NCBI RefSeq assembly: GCF_001570585.1
Contig: NZ_BBXF01000001.1
Location: 1,419,691 to 1,483,690 of the forward strand
Source of the DNA: Herbidospora daliensis
Lineage (GTDB): Bacteria > Actinomycetota > Actinomycetes > Streptosporangiales > Streptosporangiaceae
DNA: 64,000 bases
Reading direction: 5' to 3'
Shown: piece by piece, positions 10,592-19,029 of the stretch
Layout: each line of letters starts with the position of its first letter
Position numbering within the stretch: position 1 is the stretch's first letter
The notes under the pieces: generated by a model
The model's input: the letters and a program-made list of their open reading frames with translations, nothing else
Told to the model about the DNA's origin: nothing
Database searches by the model: none
Position numbers and translations under genes: made by a program

Positions 10592-12087
10592 TCGGGGCGC
10601 ATCATCGCGTCGATCACCCGGTCGCAGTAGGCCTCCAGGTCGTCCTCGACCGAATCCGAGAGCTCCTGGAGGCGGGCCATGCCGTCTTGCAGGGTCAGGT
10701 CGCGCCGCTCCACCAGCCCGTCGGTGACCAGCACCAGCGACTCGCCCGGTTCGAGGGTGAACCGGGCCTCGCCGGGCCGGTGCAGGCGGGCGCCGAGCAG
10801 CGGTCCGGGCATGCTCAGATAGTCGGTACGCCGCTTCGAGACCAGCAGCGGCGGCAGGTGCCCCGCGTTGCACATCACGATCTCGCCGGTCGACGGGGTG
10901 AGCAGCAGCAGCGCGACCGTGGCCAGCTCACGCGGCAGGAACCGCAACATCAGCAGGTTGACCTGCCGAAGGATCTCGTCGAGCGGATGGCCCTCGCTCG
11001 CGTAGGCGCGCACGGCGTGCCGGATCTCGGCCATCACGGTCGCGGCGTGCAGCGAGTGCCCCATGACGTCGCCGATCGCGACCATGAGCTTGCCGCCGAT
11101 CTCGATGACCTCGTAGAAGTCGCCGCCGATCTCGGCCTTCGCGCTGGCCGGCACGTAGCGGGCGGCCAGCTCGACCCCCTCCACCGAGGGCAGTGACCGG
11201 GGCAGCAGGGCCCGTTGCAGGGTGAGGGCGATGCGCCGCTCCTCGTCGATCGACCGCAGCGCCTCCACCGCCAGCGCCACGCCCATCGAGAGCTGGCTGA
11301 GCACGTGGGCGTCGTCGTCGCCGTAGGCCAGGGCCGCCTCGACGAGCACCCCGACGGGCGGCCGGCCCTGCACCCGGGCCAGCGCGACCTTGACCTCCTC
11401 GCCGGCGACCGACGGGGCCAGCACCCCGGCCCAGTCGGACCCGGGGGTGGTGCGCATCGTCGGCCCGCGCGGCACCCCGCCGGGGTCGAGCAGCGGGGAG
11501 TCGCCCGCCACCATCCCGTCGGCGTCGCAGGTGACGTAGCGGCTGCCCGACTCGGTCGGCGCGAACACGGTCGCCGGGCCGCCGAACATGCGGACCGCGC
11601 CGTCGGCCGCCGCGCGCAGCAGTTCGTCGAGGGTGCCGGCCATGTTGATGGCCAGGGTGGTGTCGGAGAGCCCGGCCAGCCGCCCGGCGAGGCGTTCGGC
11701 CTGGCGGCGGGCGCGGGCGTACCGGAGGGTCGCGTTGACCGTCGCCAGCAGCACCTCGGGCTCGACCGGTTCGACGAGGTAGCCGTCGGCGCCGCGGGCG
11801 AGGCCCTGGGTCCGGTCGCCGACCCCGACCGCCGAGGCGGTCAGGTGGATCACCGGCACGGCCGCGCTGACGGGGTCGGCCTTGATCCGCTCGCACACCT
11901 CGAACCCCGACATGTCGGGCATGCGGACGTCGAGCAGCACCAGGTCGGGCAGCGACTCCTTGATGAGGCTCAGCGCCTCGCCGCCCGACGCGGCCTCGAC
12001 GACCGCGTACCCCGAGTGCTGGAGCCAGGTGGCGATGACGTAGCGGTTGGCGCTGATGTCGTCGACGACGAGGATTCGTTCAGGCAT
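10546..12087 (-). CDS. Response regulator with C-terminal SpoIIE-type PP2C phosphatase
   Basis: 513 residues. A receiver domain (1-120, phosphoacceptor D53 in LLDVRMPD) is followed by a GAF-like middle (about 150-285) and a SpoIIE/PP2C domain with metal-binding signatures EIGGDFYEV and AIGDVMGHS. It is the last gene of the stressosome operon and starts inside the hybrid kinase gene (8-base overlap). Expected role: dephosphorylate a STAS-type anti-anti-sigma factor when the receiver is phosphorylated, linking the kinase to partner switching. The role is inference; the domains are seen. Confidence 0.9.
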   Translation of the reverse strand: MPERILVVDDISANRYVIATWLQHSGYAVVEAASGGEALSLIKESLPDLVLLDVRMPDMSGFEVCERIKADPVSAAVPVIHLTASAVGVGDRTQGLARGADGYLVEPVEPEVLLATVNATLRYARARRQAERLAGRLAGLSDTTLAINMAGTLDELLRAAADGAVRMFGGPATVFAPTESGSRYVTCDADGMVAGDSPLLDPGGVPRGPTMRTTPGSDWAGVLAPSVAGEEVKVALARVQGRPPVGVLVEAALAYGDDDAHVLSQLSMGVALAVEALRSIDEERRIALTLQRALLPRSLPSVEGVELAARYVPASAKAEIGGDFYEVIEIGGKLMVAIGDVMGHSLHAATVMAEIRHAVRAYASEGHPLDEILRQVNLLMLRFLPRELATVALLLLTPSTGEIVMCNAGHLPPLLVSKRRTDYLSMPGPLLGARLHRPGEARFTLEPGESLVLVTDGLVERRDLTLQDGMARLQELSDSVEDDLEAYCDRVIDAMMRPDHEDDVALVVLRRAA

Positions 12088-13723
12088 CGCGTTTTCCGAT
12101 CTCGCCGACCGCCCGGAGCAACTCCCCCCGGGTCAGGCGTGACTTGTCCAGGGCCACACCGTCGATCCCGCCCGTGTCGGCCGAGGTGACCACGATGACC
12201 GGCGTGTCGGCCAGGGCGGGGTCGGCGCGCAGTTCCCCGATGACCTCCTCGCCGGTCAGGCCCGGCATGCGCAGGTCGAGCAGGAGCAGGTCGGGACGGG
12301 CCCGGCGGACGGCCGCCAGGGCGGCGTAGCCGTCGGGGGCGTCCTCGATCTCCACGGCGACCCCGTGGAGCAGGCCGCGCAGCAGGGTGCGGAACGCCGC
12401 GTCGTCGTCGGCGATGACCACCCGCCCCAGGTGGATGCGGTCGAGGCGCGGCAGGCGTACCTCGAAGACCGTGCCCTCCCCCACCACGCTGCGGACCGTC
12501 ATCTCGCCGCCGAGGATGGCGACCAGGCTCCGGGCGTAGGGCAGGCCCAGGCCCGTGCCCGTCACCGACGCCTGGATAGGGCCCCTGACCTGGTGGAACT
12601 CCTCGAAAATGCGCTCGATCTCCTCGGCGGGGATGCCGATGCCGGTGTCGGCCACCCGCAGCAGCACGTGGTCGCCGTCGGCGTGGGCGCCGACCCTGAC
12701 CTCGCCGCGCTCGGTGAACTTCAGGCCGTTGGTGAGCAGGTTGCGCAGCACGTGGGTGAGCATCAGCTCGTCGGTCTGCAGGATCTCCACGCCGTCGGGG
12801 TCGTCGACGACCAGCGTCACGCCCTCGCGCGCCATCGGCCCGAGCGTCTCCTTGAGGCGGCGCAGCAGGCCGCGCAGCGACACGTCGACGACCTCGGGTT
12901 CGATCCGGCCCGACTCGGCCTTGGCCAGGTCGAGCAGCTCGTTGACGAGGTTGAGCAGGTCGCGGCCCGACTCGCGGATCAGCTCGGCCTGGCGGCGCTT
13001 CTCGTCGTCGAGGGGGTCGCCGAGGTCGAGCAGCATGCGGGCCAGGCCCAGGATCGAGCTGGCGGGGGCGCGCAGCTCGTGGCTGACGTTGGCCAGGAAC
13101 CGGGTCTTGGCCTCGCTGGCCTCGCGCAGCCGGGCCGACTTGTCCTCCAGCTCGGCGTAGAGGGCGACCACACCCTGGTTGGTGCGTTCGAGCTCCTCCG
13201 ACAGCTGGGTGTAGAGGGCCATCACGCCCCGGTTGGTCTCCTCCAGCTCGTCGCGCTGCGCCTGGACGTCCTCCAGCGCGGCCATCAGGTCTTGGTTCTG
13301 GGCCCGCAGCTCGTCGAGCGGGCTGGTCTTGGCCAGGCCGGCCAGGGTGGCGCGCAGGTCGCGCAACCATTCGCCGGCGTAGCGCCCCGGGGGCAACCCC
13401 TTGCTCAGGATGACGTCCTCCCCCTCGCGTGTGACCTCGTCGACCAGGCGGGCCGCCGCCGCGAAGCCGGGCGCGGCGGGGCTGAGCGGGCCGTAGCCGC
13501 GGACCCGGACGCGGAGCGGGCCGCCGTCGATGGAGAAGGCGATTCTCGCCCCTCCGGCCTGGTTGAGCACCTCCCGGCCGACCTCGCTGAGCGCGGTCGC
13601 CAGGCGCACCTGGTCTTGCTGGTCGAGGCCGGCCGCGTCGGCGACCACGCGGGCGCGCTGCCGCAGCGTGAACACGTCGCCCTCACCCCTGACCTCCATC
13701 GACAACAGCTCGCCCGACGTCAT
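12080..13723 (-). CDS. Hybrid histidine kinase with N-terminal anti-sigma-like ATPase domain and receiver
   Basis: 547 residues. Residues 1-110 resemble an RsbT/RsbW-like fold (LATALSEVGREVLNQAGG). A coiled coil with a near-duplicated heptad block (about 140-205) follows. HisKA has H215 in NVSHELRAP, HATPase has DTGIGIP and GTGLGLPYA, and the C-terminal receiver has D483 in LLDLRMPGL. It is soluble, with no membrane helix. ATGA overlap couples it to the gene upstream. It probably relays stressosome state to its own receiver and to the downstream REC-phosphatase. Confidence 0.9.
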   Translation of the reverse strand: MTSGELLSMEVRGEGDVFTLRQRARVVADAAGLDQQDQVRLATALSEVGREVLNQAGGARIAFSIDGGPLRVRVRGYGPLSPAAPGFAAAARLVDEVTREGEDVILSKGLPPGRYAGEWLRDLRATLAGLAKTSPLDELRAQNQDLMAALEDVQAQRDELEETNRGVMALYTQLSEELERTNQGVVALYAELEDKSARLREASEAKTRFLANVSHELRAPASSILGLARMLLDLGDPLDDEKRRQAELIRESGRDLLNLVNELLDLAKAESGRIEPEVVDVSLRGLLRRLKETLGPMAREGVTLVVDDPDGVEILQTDELMLTHVLRNLLTNGLKFTERGEVRVGAHADGDHVLLRVADTGIGIPAEEIERIFEEFHQVRGPIQASVTGTGLGLPYARSLVAILGGEMTVRSVVGEGTVFEVRLPRLDRIHLGRVVIADDDAAFRTLLRGLLHGVAVEIEDAPDGYAALAAVRRARPDLLLLDLRMPGLTGEEVIGELRADPALADTPVIVVTSADTGGIDGVALDKSRLTRGELLRAVGEIGKRDA

Positions 13724-14682
13724 GACGGCATCCTGGCGACCAGCACGCCGGCGTCGTCGCGGCGGACCCCTAGATCCTTCAGGAGGGTCCCGGCGACCAC
13801 CAGGGACCGGCGCGTGACCAGGCCCGGATAGTCGCGGAAGGTCCAGCGCTGCCGCAGCCCGTCGGTGTGCATGACGATCAGTGCCCCGGGAGGAAGGGGG
13901 TAGTCGTACTGTCTGATGGCCGCCGCGCGGTGCCCGGCGATGCCCGGCAGGGAGATCAGCCCGCGGTGGTCACCCTGGTGGACGACGGTCGCCGCGATGT
14001 TCCCCAGCCCGGAGAAGGTGAGGGCGCCGCCTTCCGCCTGGGCGATCGCCACCGCCACGCCCCGGGTGTGCGAGATCTCACCGTGGACGTGCTTCACGAG
14101 CTGGGCGGGCGGCCCGGCGGGGGCGTCCTCGAAGGCCCGGACCGCCGCGCTTGCCGCGAAGGCGGCCAGCGGCCCGTGCCCGAGCCCGTCGCACAACATG
14201 AGGGTGATCGTCTCTCCGTCGGTACGCCAGGCGTAGGCGTCGCCGCCCGAGTCCTCGCCCGGCATCGGCCGGGTCAGGCCCGAGACGTCGAGGGGGCCGG
14301 TCTCCCCGATCCTGACCGCGAAGACGGTGCCCCACTCCGGCTGCGTGTAGACGTCGGACCAGTCGGACAGGCGCCGGATGGCGCCCACCCCGATGCCCAG
14401 CCCGCCCCGGCTCGACAACCCCTCGACCGGCCGCGGGTCGAAGCCCGGCCCCGAGTCGGCGGCCACGATCTCGACGCTGCCGGGGCCGCGCCGGACCAGG
14501 ATGCTGCCGCTGCCGGCGTGCCGCTGCACGTTGGCCGCCAGCTCGGCCGCCACGATGGCGACCTCGGCGACCCGCTGCTCCGGCAGCCCCGCCGCCGCCG
14601 CCCGGTCGGCCGCCGCGCGGCGGACCGCGCCGATCGCGCTCTCCTCGGTGACGTCGATCCAGACGTCGGTCAGCGGGCCCAC
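13720..14682 (-). CDS. RsbT-like ATPase fused to RsbX/SpoIIE-type phosphatase
   Basis: 320 residues. The N-terminal HATPase (about 1-130) has an N-box AELAANVQRHAG and the lid ADSGPGFDP. The C-terminal PP2C-like domain (about 140-320) has CDGLGHGPLAA and MHTDGLRQRW. In B. subtilis, RsbX resets the stressosome by dephosphorylating RsbR and RsbS; a fused kinase-like domain would allow both writing and erasing. It overlaps rsbT by 13 bases and the hybrid kinase by four. Confidence 0.88.
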   Translation of the reverse strand: MGPLTDVWIDVTEESAIGAVRRAAADRAAAAGLPEQRVAEVAIVAAELAANVQRHAGSGSILVRRGPGSVEIVAADSGPGFDPRPVEGLSSRGGLGIGVGAIRRLSDWSDVYTQPEWGTVFAVRIGETGPLDVSGLTRPMPGEDSGGDAYAWRTDGETITLMLCDGLGHGPLAAFAASAAVRAFEDAPAGPPAQLVKHVHGEISHTRGVAVAIAQAEGGALTFSGLGNIAATVVHQGDHRGLISLPGIAGHRAAAIRQYDYPLPPGALIVMHTDGLRQRWTFRDYPGLVTRRSLVVAGTLLKDLGVRRDDAGVLVARMPS

Positions 14683-15068
14683 TTGACCACCGTCACGGTG
14701 GTTCCGTCGCCGGGGGCCGTGTCGATGGCGAACTCGTCGACGAGCCGGCGCGCCCCGCCGAGCCCCAGCCCCATGCCCGATCCGCTGGTGAAGCCGTCGG
14801 TCAGCGCCTGCGCGACGTCGGCGATGCCCGGCCCTTTGTCGTGGAAGACCGCCTTCACGCCCTTGCGCAGCCCGTTCTGGACCTGTTCGACCAGCGCGCC
14901 GCCGCCCCCGCCGTAGGTGAGGGTGTTGCGGGCCAGTTCGCTGGCCGCCGTCACCAGCTTGGTCTGGTCGACGAGCGACAACTTCGCCTCGACGGCCGCC
15001 GCCCGCACCGCCTGGCGGACCCGGACGACGTCGGCGTCGCCGGAGATGGGGAGTTCCTGGGCGGTCAT
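14670..15068 (-). CDS. rsbT: RsbT-type serine/threonine kinase of the stressosome
   Basis: 132 residues, the usual RsbT size. It has the N-box ELARNTLTYGGGG and the lid DKGPGIADV followed by the GSGMGLGLGGARRL turn typical of GHKL anti-sigma kinases. RsbT is released from the RsbR/RsbS complex on stress and normally activates a downstream phosphatase. It starts in a four-base overlap with rsbS. Confidence 0.93.
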   Translation of the reverse strand: MTAQELPISGDADVVRVRQAVRAAAVEAKLSLVDQTKLVTAASELARNTLTYGGGGGALVEQVQNGLRKGVKAVFHDKGPGIADVAQALTDGFTSGSGMGLGLGGARRLVDEFAIDTAPGDGTTVTVVKWAR

Positions 15069-15430
15069 CTCGCGGTGCCGCCGGCCAGGCTCAGCAGCCG
15101 CATGCCGCGCTCCACGTCGAGCGCGGTCTTGATCCCGTCGAGGGAGAGCCCCAGCTCCACCAGGGTGATCGCGACCGCCGGGCGCATGCCCACGACGACC
15201 GTGTCGGCGTCGAGCACCCGCGACAGGGCCGCCATCGTGGCGAGCATCCGGCCGGTGAACGAGTCGACGATGTCGAGCGCGGTGATGTCGATCACGACGC
15301 CCCGCGCGCCGGTCTCGACGATCCGGTCGGCCAGGTCCTCCTGGAGCGCGACGACCATGTCGTCGCGCAGGTCGACCTGGATGGAGACGAGCAGCATCTG
15401 GCCGATCTTGAGGATCGGGAGTCGTTCCAT
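15065..15430 (-). CDS. rsbS: RsbS-type STAS scaffold protein
   Basis: 121 residues consisting of a single STAS domain. The phosphorylatable serine is S57 in DITALDIVDSFTG, matching the RsbT target Ser59 of B. subtilis RsbS. It starts MERLPILKIGQMLLV within a TGATG overlap with rsbR. It forms the stressosome core with RsbR and sequesters RsbT. Confidence 0.93.
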   Translation of the reverse strand: MERLPILKIGQMLLVSIQVDLRDDMVVALQEDLADRIVETGARGVVIDITALDIVDSFTGRMLATMAALSRVLDADTVVVGMRPAVAITLVELGLSLDGIKTALDVERGMRLLSLAGGTAR

Positions 15431-16269
15431 CACAGGCCGCGCTTGGTCATCTCGGCCGTGACGTCGACCCCGATGCGGCCCAGGGCCAGCAGCAGCGCGT
15501 CGGCCAGGGTGGCCTTGGTGGCGATGTCGCCGAACTCGATGCCGAGGGCCACGATCGTCTGCGCGATCTGCGGCCGGATGCCGGAGATGATGCACTCGGC
15601 GCCCATCAGCCGGGCCGCCACGATCGTCTTCAGCAGGTGCTGCGCGACCTGGGTGTCGACCGCCGGGACGCCGGTGATGTCGATGATCGCGTACTCGCTG
15701 CCGGTGTCGACCAGGGTCTGGAGCAGCTTCTCCATGACGACCTGGGCACGCGCCGAGTCGAGGGTGCCGACCAGCGGCAGCGCGACCACGCCCTGCCAGA
15801 GCTTGACCACCGGGGTGGCCAGTTCGAGCAGCTGCTCGGCCTGGTTGGTGATCACCTCTTCGCGGGCCTTGGCGTAGGTCTCGAAGGTGAACAACCCGAG
15901 CTCGTCGATCACGTCGGAGAAGGCCACGAACTCCGGCCCCACCCCCACCGAGTCGCGCACCGCCTTCTTGAGCGCGAAGACGCTGATCGCCGTCTCACGC
16001 GGGCTGAACCCCTGGAGGGCCCGCGCCCGGGACAGGTCGACCAGCAGCGCCCGCACCTCGCCGTAGGCGCTCGAACGGGTGTCGGCCCCGTCGGACGCGC
16101 TCACCGCCGACAGCAGGGCGTCGAGGATCTCCCGGAGCTCCTTGTCGAGCTCGATCTCCGAGACCCGTCCACGCAACGAGGCCGCCACGTCGGCCCGCCA
16201 GCGGCGGACGAGATCCTCCTCCGCCGCCCGGCACCGATCGATAAGGTCACCGAAAGGTTCCGAGGTCAT
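15430..16269 (-). CDS. rsbR: RsbR-type stressosome sensor protein
   Basis: 279 residues. The N-terminal helical globin-like sensory domain (1-135) leads into a helical linker, then a STAS domain (about 160-270). Both conserved threonine positions are present: T206 in VPAVDTQVAQ and T251 in GDIATKATL. ATG 16269 has a strong GGAGGGG ribosome-binding site six bases upstream, so the longer reading frame is rejected. It is the first gene of the operon, so the main promoter should lie in 16270-16402, shared with the divergent STAS gene. Confidence 0.93.
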   Translation of the reverse strand: MTSEPFGDLIDRCRAAEEDLVRRWRADVAASLRGRVSEIELDKELREILDALLSAVSASDGADTRSSAYGEVRALLVDLSRARALQGFSPRETAISVFALKKAVRDSVGVGPEFVAFSDVIDELGLFTFETYAKAREEVITNQAEQLLELATPVVKLWQGVVALPLVGTLDSARAQVVMEKLLQTLVDTGSEYAIIDITGVPAVDTQVAQHLLKTIVAARLMGAECIISGIRPQIAQTIVALGIEFGDIATKATLADALLLALGRIGVDVTAEMTKRGL

Positions 16270-16402
16270 GTGCCCCTCCAAGTCGTACCGGATACGCATT
16301 ATTCGCGACCCCCACCCTAGAGAAGTCGCCGGGACTGCGACATGTTTCTGAATAGAGGCCTCTCTGTGGTAGGTCTTATGCGGTTACGAACAGAGGGAGA
16401 TC

Positions 16403-16747
16403 ATGGACAACCTCCGGGTTCACGTGGCTCCGTCGGGGGCCTATGCCGTGATCACCGTGGCCGGGGACGTCGACGCCACCACCACAGCGCAACTGCACGA
16501 GGCGGTCATTCAGGCCCGGGAGATCTCGGCCCACCTGGTGCTCGACCTGGCCGGGATGACCTTCATGGACAGCGCCGGCATCCGCGTGCTCCTCGACGCC
16601 TTCCACCACACCCAGACCCAGGGCGGCAGCGTCGCCCTGACCGGCCCCCGGCCCTCGCCCCGGAAGGTGATGGAACTGGTCGGCCTGGCCGACCACATCC
16701 CTATCTACGACTCGCCCGCTGAGGCTGTCGCCGCCGGCCCGGCCTGA
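16403..16747 (+). CDS. STAS anti-sigma factor antagonist (RsbV-like)
   Basis: 114 residues, single STAS domain, with the phosphoserine site S57 in TFMDSAGIRVLLDAF. The ribosome-binding site AGAGGGAG precedes the ATG. It is divergent from the stressosome operon and is a natural candidate substrate for the operon phosphatases. No cognate sigma factor or RsbW kinase is adjacent. A perfect palindrome AGAGGCCTCT lies upstream at 16353-16362. Confidence 0.9.
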   Translation: MDNLRVHVAPSGAYAVITVAGDVDATTTAQLHEAVIQAREISAHLVLDLAGMTFMDSAGIRVLLDAFHHTQTQGGSVALTGPRPSPRKVMELVGLADHIPIYDSPAEAVAAGPA

Positions 16748-16880
16748 ACCGGGCGTTCTCCTCGGCCTCCCTGGCCTTCCGGCGCCGCCTGCTGACGAAC
16801 CAGCCCGCCCCGAGCACCGCGAGACCGAGCGGGGTCTTGGCCAGCCACCGGGTCACGAACACCTGCAGAATTCTCTTCAT
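16701..16880 (-). CDS. Small single-helix membrane protein (possibly DUF6203)
   Basis: 59 residues starting MKRILQVFVTRWLAKTPLG, with one hydrophobic helix (LAVLGAGWFVS) followed by an arginine-rich tail. An AGGGGCC ribosome-binding site precedes the ATG at 16880. I associate the MKRI-FVTRWLAxTPLGLA pattern with DUF6203, from memory. Almost all of it lies inside the tail of the GlxA gene in another frame on the same strand. Its 3' end overlaps the convergent STAS gene. Confidence 0.6.
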   Translation of the reverse strand: MKRILQVFVTRWLAKTPLGLAVLGAGWFVSRRRRKAREAEENARFRPGRRRQPQRASRR

Positions 16881-17865
16881 GTGTACGGCCCCTGCCCGGG
16901 ATTTCCGCAGGTAGGCCACCTCCGGTCTGGAACGCCCGCCGATAGGTCGAGGGCGAGGTCTTCATCGCCCGGGTGAAATGGTGCCGGAAGGTGACCGGAC
17001 TCTCGAACCCACAGGCGACGGCGACCTCCTCTACGGGCGTCGTGGTCCCCTCCAGCAGCGGCAGGCTCGCCGCCACCCGCTGCCCGATGACCCATTTGAG
17101 CGGGCTGGTCCCCGACTTCCGGGCGAAGTGCCGCAGGAACGACCGCTCCGACATGGCCGCCTGCCGGGCCATCTCCCGCACGGAGATCGGCCCGCCCAGC
17201 CTCGTGAGCGCCCACTCCATGGCCCGCCCGACGGCGTCCTCCTCGGTCGGGGTCACCGGCGTCTCGATGAACTGCGCCTGCCCGCCCTCCCGATGCGGCG
17301 CGACCACCAGCCGCCGGGCCACCGCGTTGGCGACCGTGGGCCCGTGGTCGGTCCTGACCAGATGGAGCAGCAGATCGAGCCCCGCCGCACTGCCCGCGCT
17401 GGTCAGCACGTCGCCGTGGTCGACGTAGAGCACGTCGGGGGTGACCTTCACTTCGGGGAAGCGGGTCTTGAGCAGGGGCGCGTACCGCCAATGAGTCGTG
17501 GCCTCCCGCCCGTCGAGCAGCCCGGCGGCGGCCAGCGCGAACGCCCCGGAACAGATCGAGACCACCCTGGCCCCTCTCTCATGAGCGGCGCGGAGGGCCT
17601 CGACGAGGGCCGGGGAAACCTCCTGGCGGACGTCCCGAACCCCCGGGACGACGACCGTTCCGGCCCCCTCGAAGGCGTCGAGGCCATGGGACGGGGTGAT
17701 CGAGAACCCCCCGACGGCCCGGAGCGGCGACGTGGTCTCGGCGCAGACCTTCAGGTCGTACCAGTCGACCCCGTCGGGACGGGCGACGCTGAAAATTTCG
17801 ACGACGCAACCGAGCTCGAACGGGGCCATGCCGTCGAAAGCAAGGACGGCGACACGATGGGACAT
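16705..17865 (-). CDS. GlxA-type AraC regulator with DJ-1/PfpI domain, extended C-terminus
   Basis: The open frame is 386 residues, but the recognisable protein ends near 318. It has a DJ-1/PfpI domain (VVSICSGAFALAAAG) and an AraC helix-turn-helix (SERSFLRHFARKSG, VAVACGFESPVTFRHH). The last 65 or so residues are A/G/R-rich and coincide with the overlapping small membrane-protein gene, so the extension may be read-through after loss of an ancestral stop. It is divergent from the rhodanese gene, 72 bases apart. Confidence 0.85.
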   Translation of the reverse strand: MSHRVAVLAFDGMAPFELGCVVEIFSVARPDGVDWYDLKVCAETTSPLRAVGGFSITPSHGLDAFEGAGTVVVPGVRDVRQEVSPALVEALRAAHERGARVVSICSGAFALAAAGLLDGREATTHWRYAPLLKTRFPEVKVTPDVLYVDHGDVLTSAGSAAGLDLLLHLVRTDHGPTVANAVARRLVVAPHREGGQAQFIETPVTPTEEDAVGRAMEWALTRLGGPISVREMARQAAMSERSFLRHFARKSGTSPLKWVIGQRVAASLPLLEGTTTPVEEVAVACGFESPVTFRHHFTRAMKTSPSTYRRAFQTGGGLPAEIPGRGRTHEENSAGVRDPVAGQDPARSRGARGGLVRQQAAPEGQGGRGERPVQAGPAATASAGES

Positions 17866-17937
17866 GGCGGAATCTTAGCGAAAGGGGGCGATTCCGCCAC
17901 TCCTGCCGTGTTGGGGTGGTGCGGCAGGCTGTGCGGC

Positions 17938-18417
17938 ATGTCAGCGATTCTGCGTACCCCAGCCGCCTCCCCCGCCGTCGCCTTCGCCCACTTCGCCGGC
18001 CGCCTGGCCGTCGAGACCGACGTGGCCGACGTGGCCCGCGACCTGGCCGAGGGGGTGGAAGGGGTGGTCGTGGTAGACGTCCGGAGCCGCGAAAGCTGGG
18101 ACCTCGGGCACGTGCCGGGGGCTCTTCATGTTCCGGTCGGCGAGATTCCCTCGACGACCTTGCCCTTCGACCAGGTGGTCGTCGTCTACTGCTGGAGCCC
18201 CGGATGCAACGGGGCCCAGCAGGGCGGGGCCGCGTTCGCGCGGCTGGGGTACCGGGTGAAGGAGATGATCGGGGGGTTCGAGTACTGGGCCAAGGAGGGG
18301 TTTCCCGTCGAGATGGGGGACGGGACGGTGCTGCGGCGGGAGGTGGATCCGCTGGTGGGGTCACCTCAGAGAGCTGAAGGTCCAGTGGAGGGCGTAGCGG
18401 TGGTCGGCGGGGCTTGA
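17938..18417 (+). CDS. Rhodanese-like domain protein
   Basis: 159 residues. A single rhodanese domain (about 30-140) has strand VVVVDVRSRESWDLGHVPGA and an active-site loop YCWSPGCNGAQQG with the catalytic cysteine first. The loop CWSPGCNG is atypical in length and composition for a thiosulfate sulfurtransferase, so the substrate is unknown. The gene ends in a short convergent overlap with a candidate small gene. Confidence 0.85.
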   Translation: MSAILRTPAASPAVAFAHFAGRLAVETDVADVARDLAEGVEGVVVVDVRSRESWDLGHVPGALHVPVGEIPSTTLPFDQVVVVYCWSPGCNGAQQGGAAFARLGYRVKEMIGGFEYWAKEGFPVEMGDGTVLRREVDPLVGSPQRAEGPVEGVAVVGGA

Positions 18418-18489
18418 ATCGGTCGGGCGGGGGTGCTCGCGGTCGCCCTTGAGGTCGGGGGTGAAGCGGGGGTTGGCGGGGATGCGCAT
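18361..18489 (-). CDS. Candidate 42-residue small protein
   Basis: Starts MRIPANPRFTPDLKGDREH and ends FSSLR. The case for it is an AAAGGA ribosome-binding site seven bases upstream of the ATG and an amino-acid composition less biased than the surrounding shadow frames. It overlaps the 3' end of the rhodanese gene by 57 bases on the opposite strand. No homologue is recognised, and it may be chance. Confidence 0.35.
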   Translation of the reverse strand: MRIPANPRFTPDLKGDREHPRPTDSSPADHRYALHWTFSSLR

Positions 18490-18699
18490 GGGTGGTCCTT
18501 TGGTGGGTGTTCGGGGCCCGCGGGGGCGCGTCGGCCCTGCGGGGGTGGCGGGTTTCGTGCGGCGGTTGTTCGCCGCGCGGTCTCCGGCCTTGGGTAGAGG
18601 ATGCGGGACGCCACTTGGTCTCCACTTGATGGCGACTGGGAGGGATGCCGGCTCGTCCCAGGCACCCTCCTCAGTCCGATAGACTCGTCTCACACCTTC

Positions 18700-18772
18700 G
18701 GGGCTATAGCGCAGCTGGTAGCGCACCTCCATGGCATGGAGGGGGTCAGGGGTTCGAATCCCCTTAGCTCCA
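18700..18772 (+). tRNA. tRNA-Ala (anticodon GGC)
   Basis: A full cloverleaf: acceptor GGGGCTA pairs with TAGCTCC, the D-arm is GCGC...GCGC, anticodon stem CCTCC/GGAGG encloses ATGGCAT with anticodon GGC, and the T-arm is AGGGG-TTCGAAT-CCCCT. The discriminator is A and no CCA is encoded, as usual in actinomycetes. A TAGACT hexamer at 18680-18685 could be the -10. Eight bases after the gene, a stem-loop begins that is also the 5' hairpin of repeat copy 1. Confidence 0.97.
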
Positions 18773-18780
18773 CTCACTCG

Positions 18781-19029
18781 GAACGGCCCATGGTCGTCGC
18801 CCCTTCGGGGCGGCTTTCATGGGCCGTTCTCGTTTGCGTATACGGGGGGACGACCCCCCGAACCCCCCGATACGAGAGGGCTGTCGCCCCCTCGCGCTCC
18901 CCCTGGTCCGCTGTCGCGGCCCTGGCGTCGCTGTCGCTCCGGGGTCGCTTTGCTCCCTGGCGAAAGGCTTCGCCCCTCGCACTCCCTGATAGGGCCTCGC
19001 TTCGCTCGGCTGGAGCTCGCTTCGCTCGT
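18781..19029 (+). repeat. Structured repeat, copy 1 (abuts tRNA-Ala)
   Basis: First of four same-orientation copies. It opens with a 12-bp stem (18781-18792 with 18818-18829) enclosing the hairpin CGCCCCTTCGGGGCG. Next come a G-run/C-run hairpin, the invariant box CGATACGAGAGGGCTGTC, several short hairpins (GGCGAAAGGCTTCGCC type) and a tail with two CTCGCTTCGCTCG units. Placed directly after the tRNA, the first hairpin could end its transcript. No open frame is conserved between copies. Confidence 0.85.

Noticed and set aside
18361-18777. Minus-strand frame of 138 codons crossing tRNA-Ala
   Set aside because: Its N-terminal part is a translated tRNA complement. Only the last 42 codons, with their own ribosome-binding site, are kept as a candidate.
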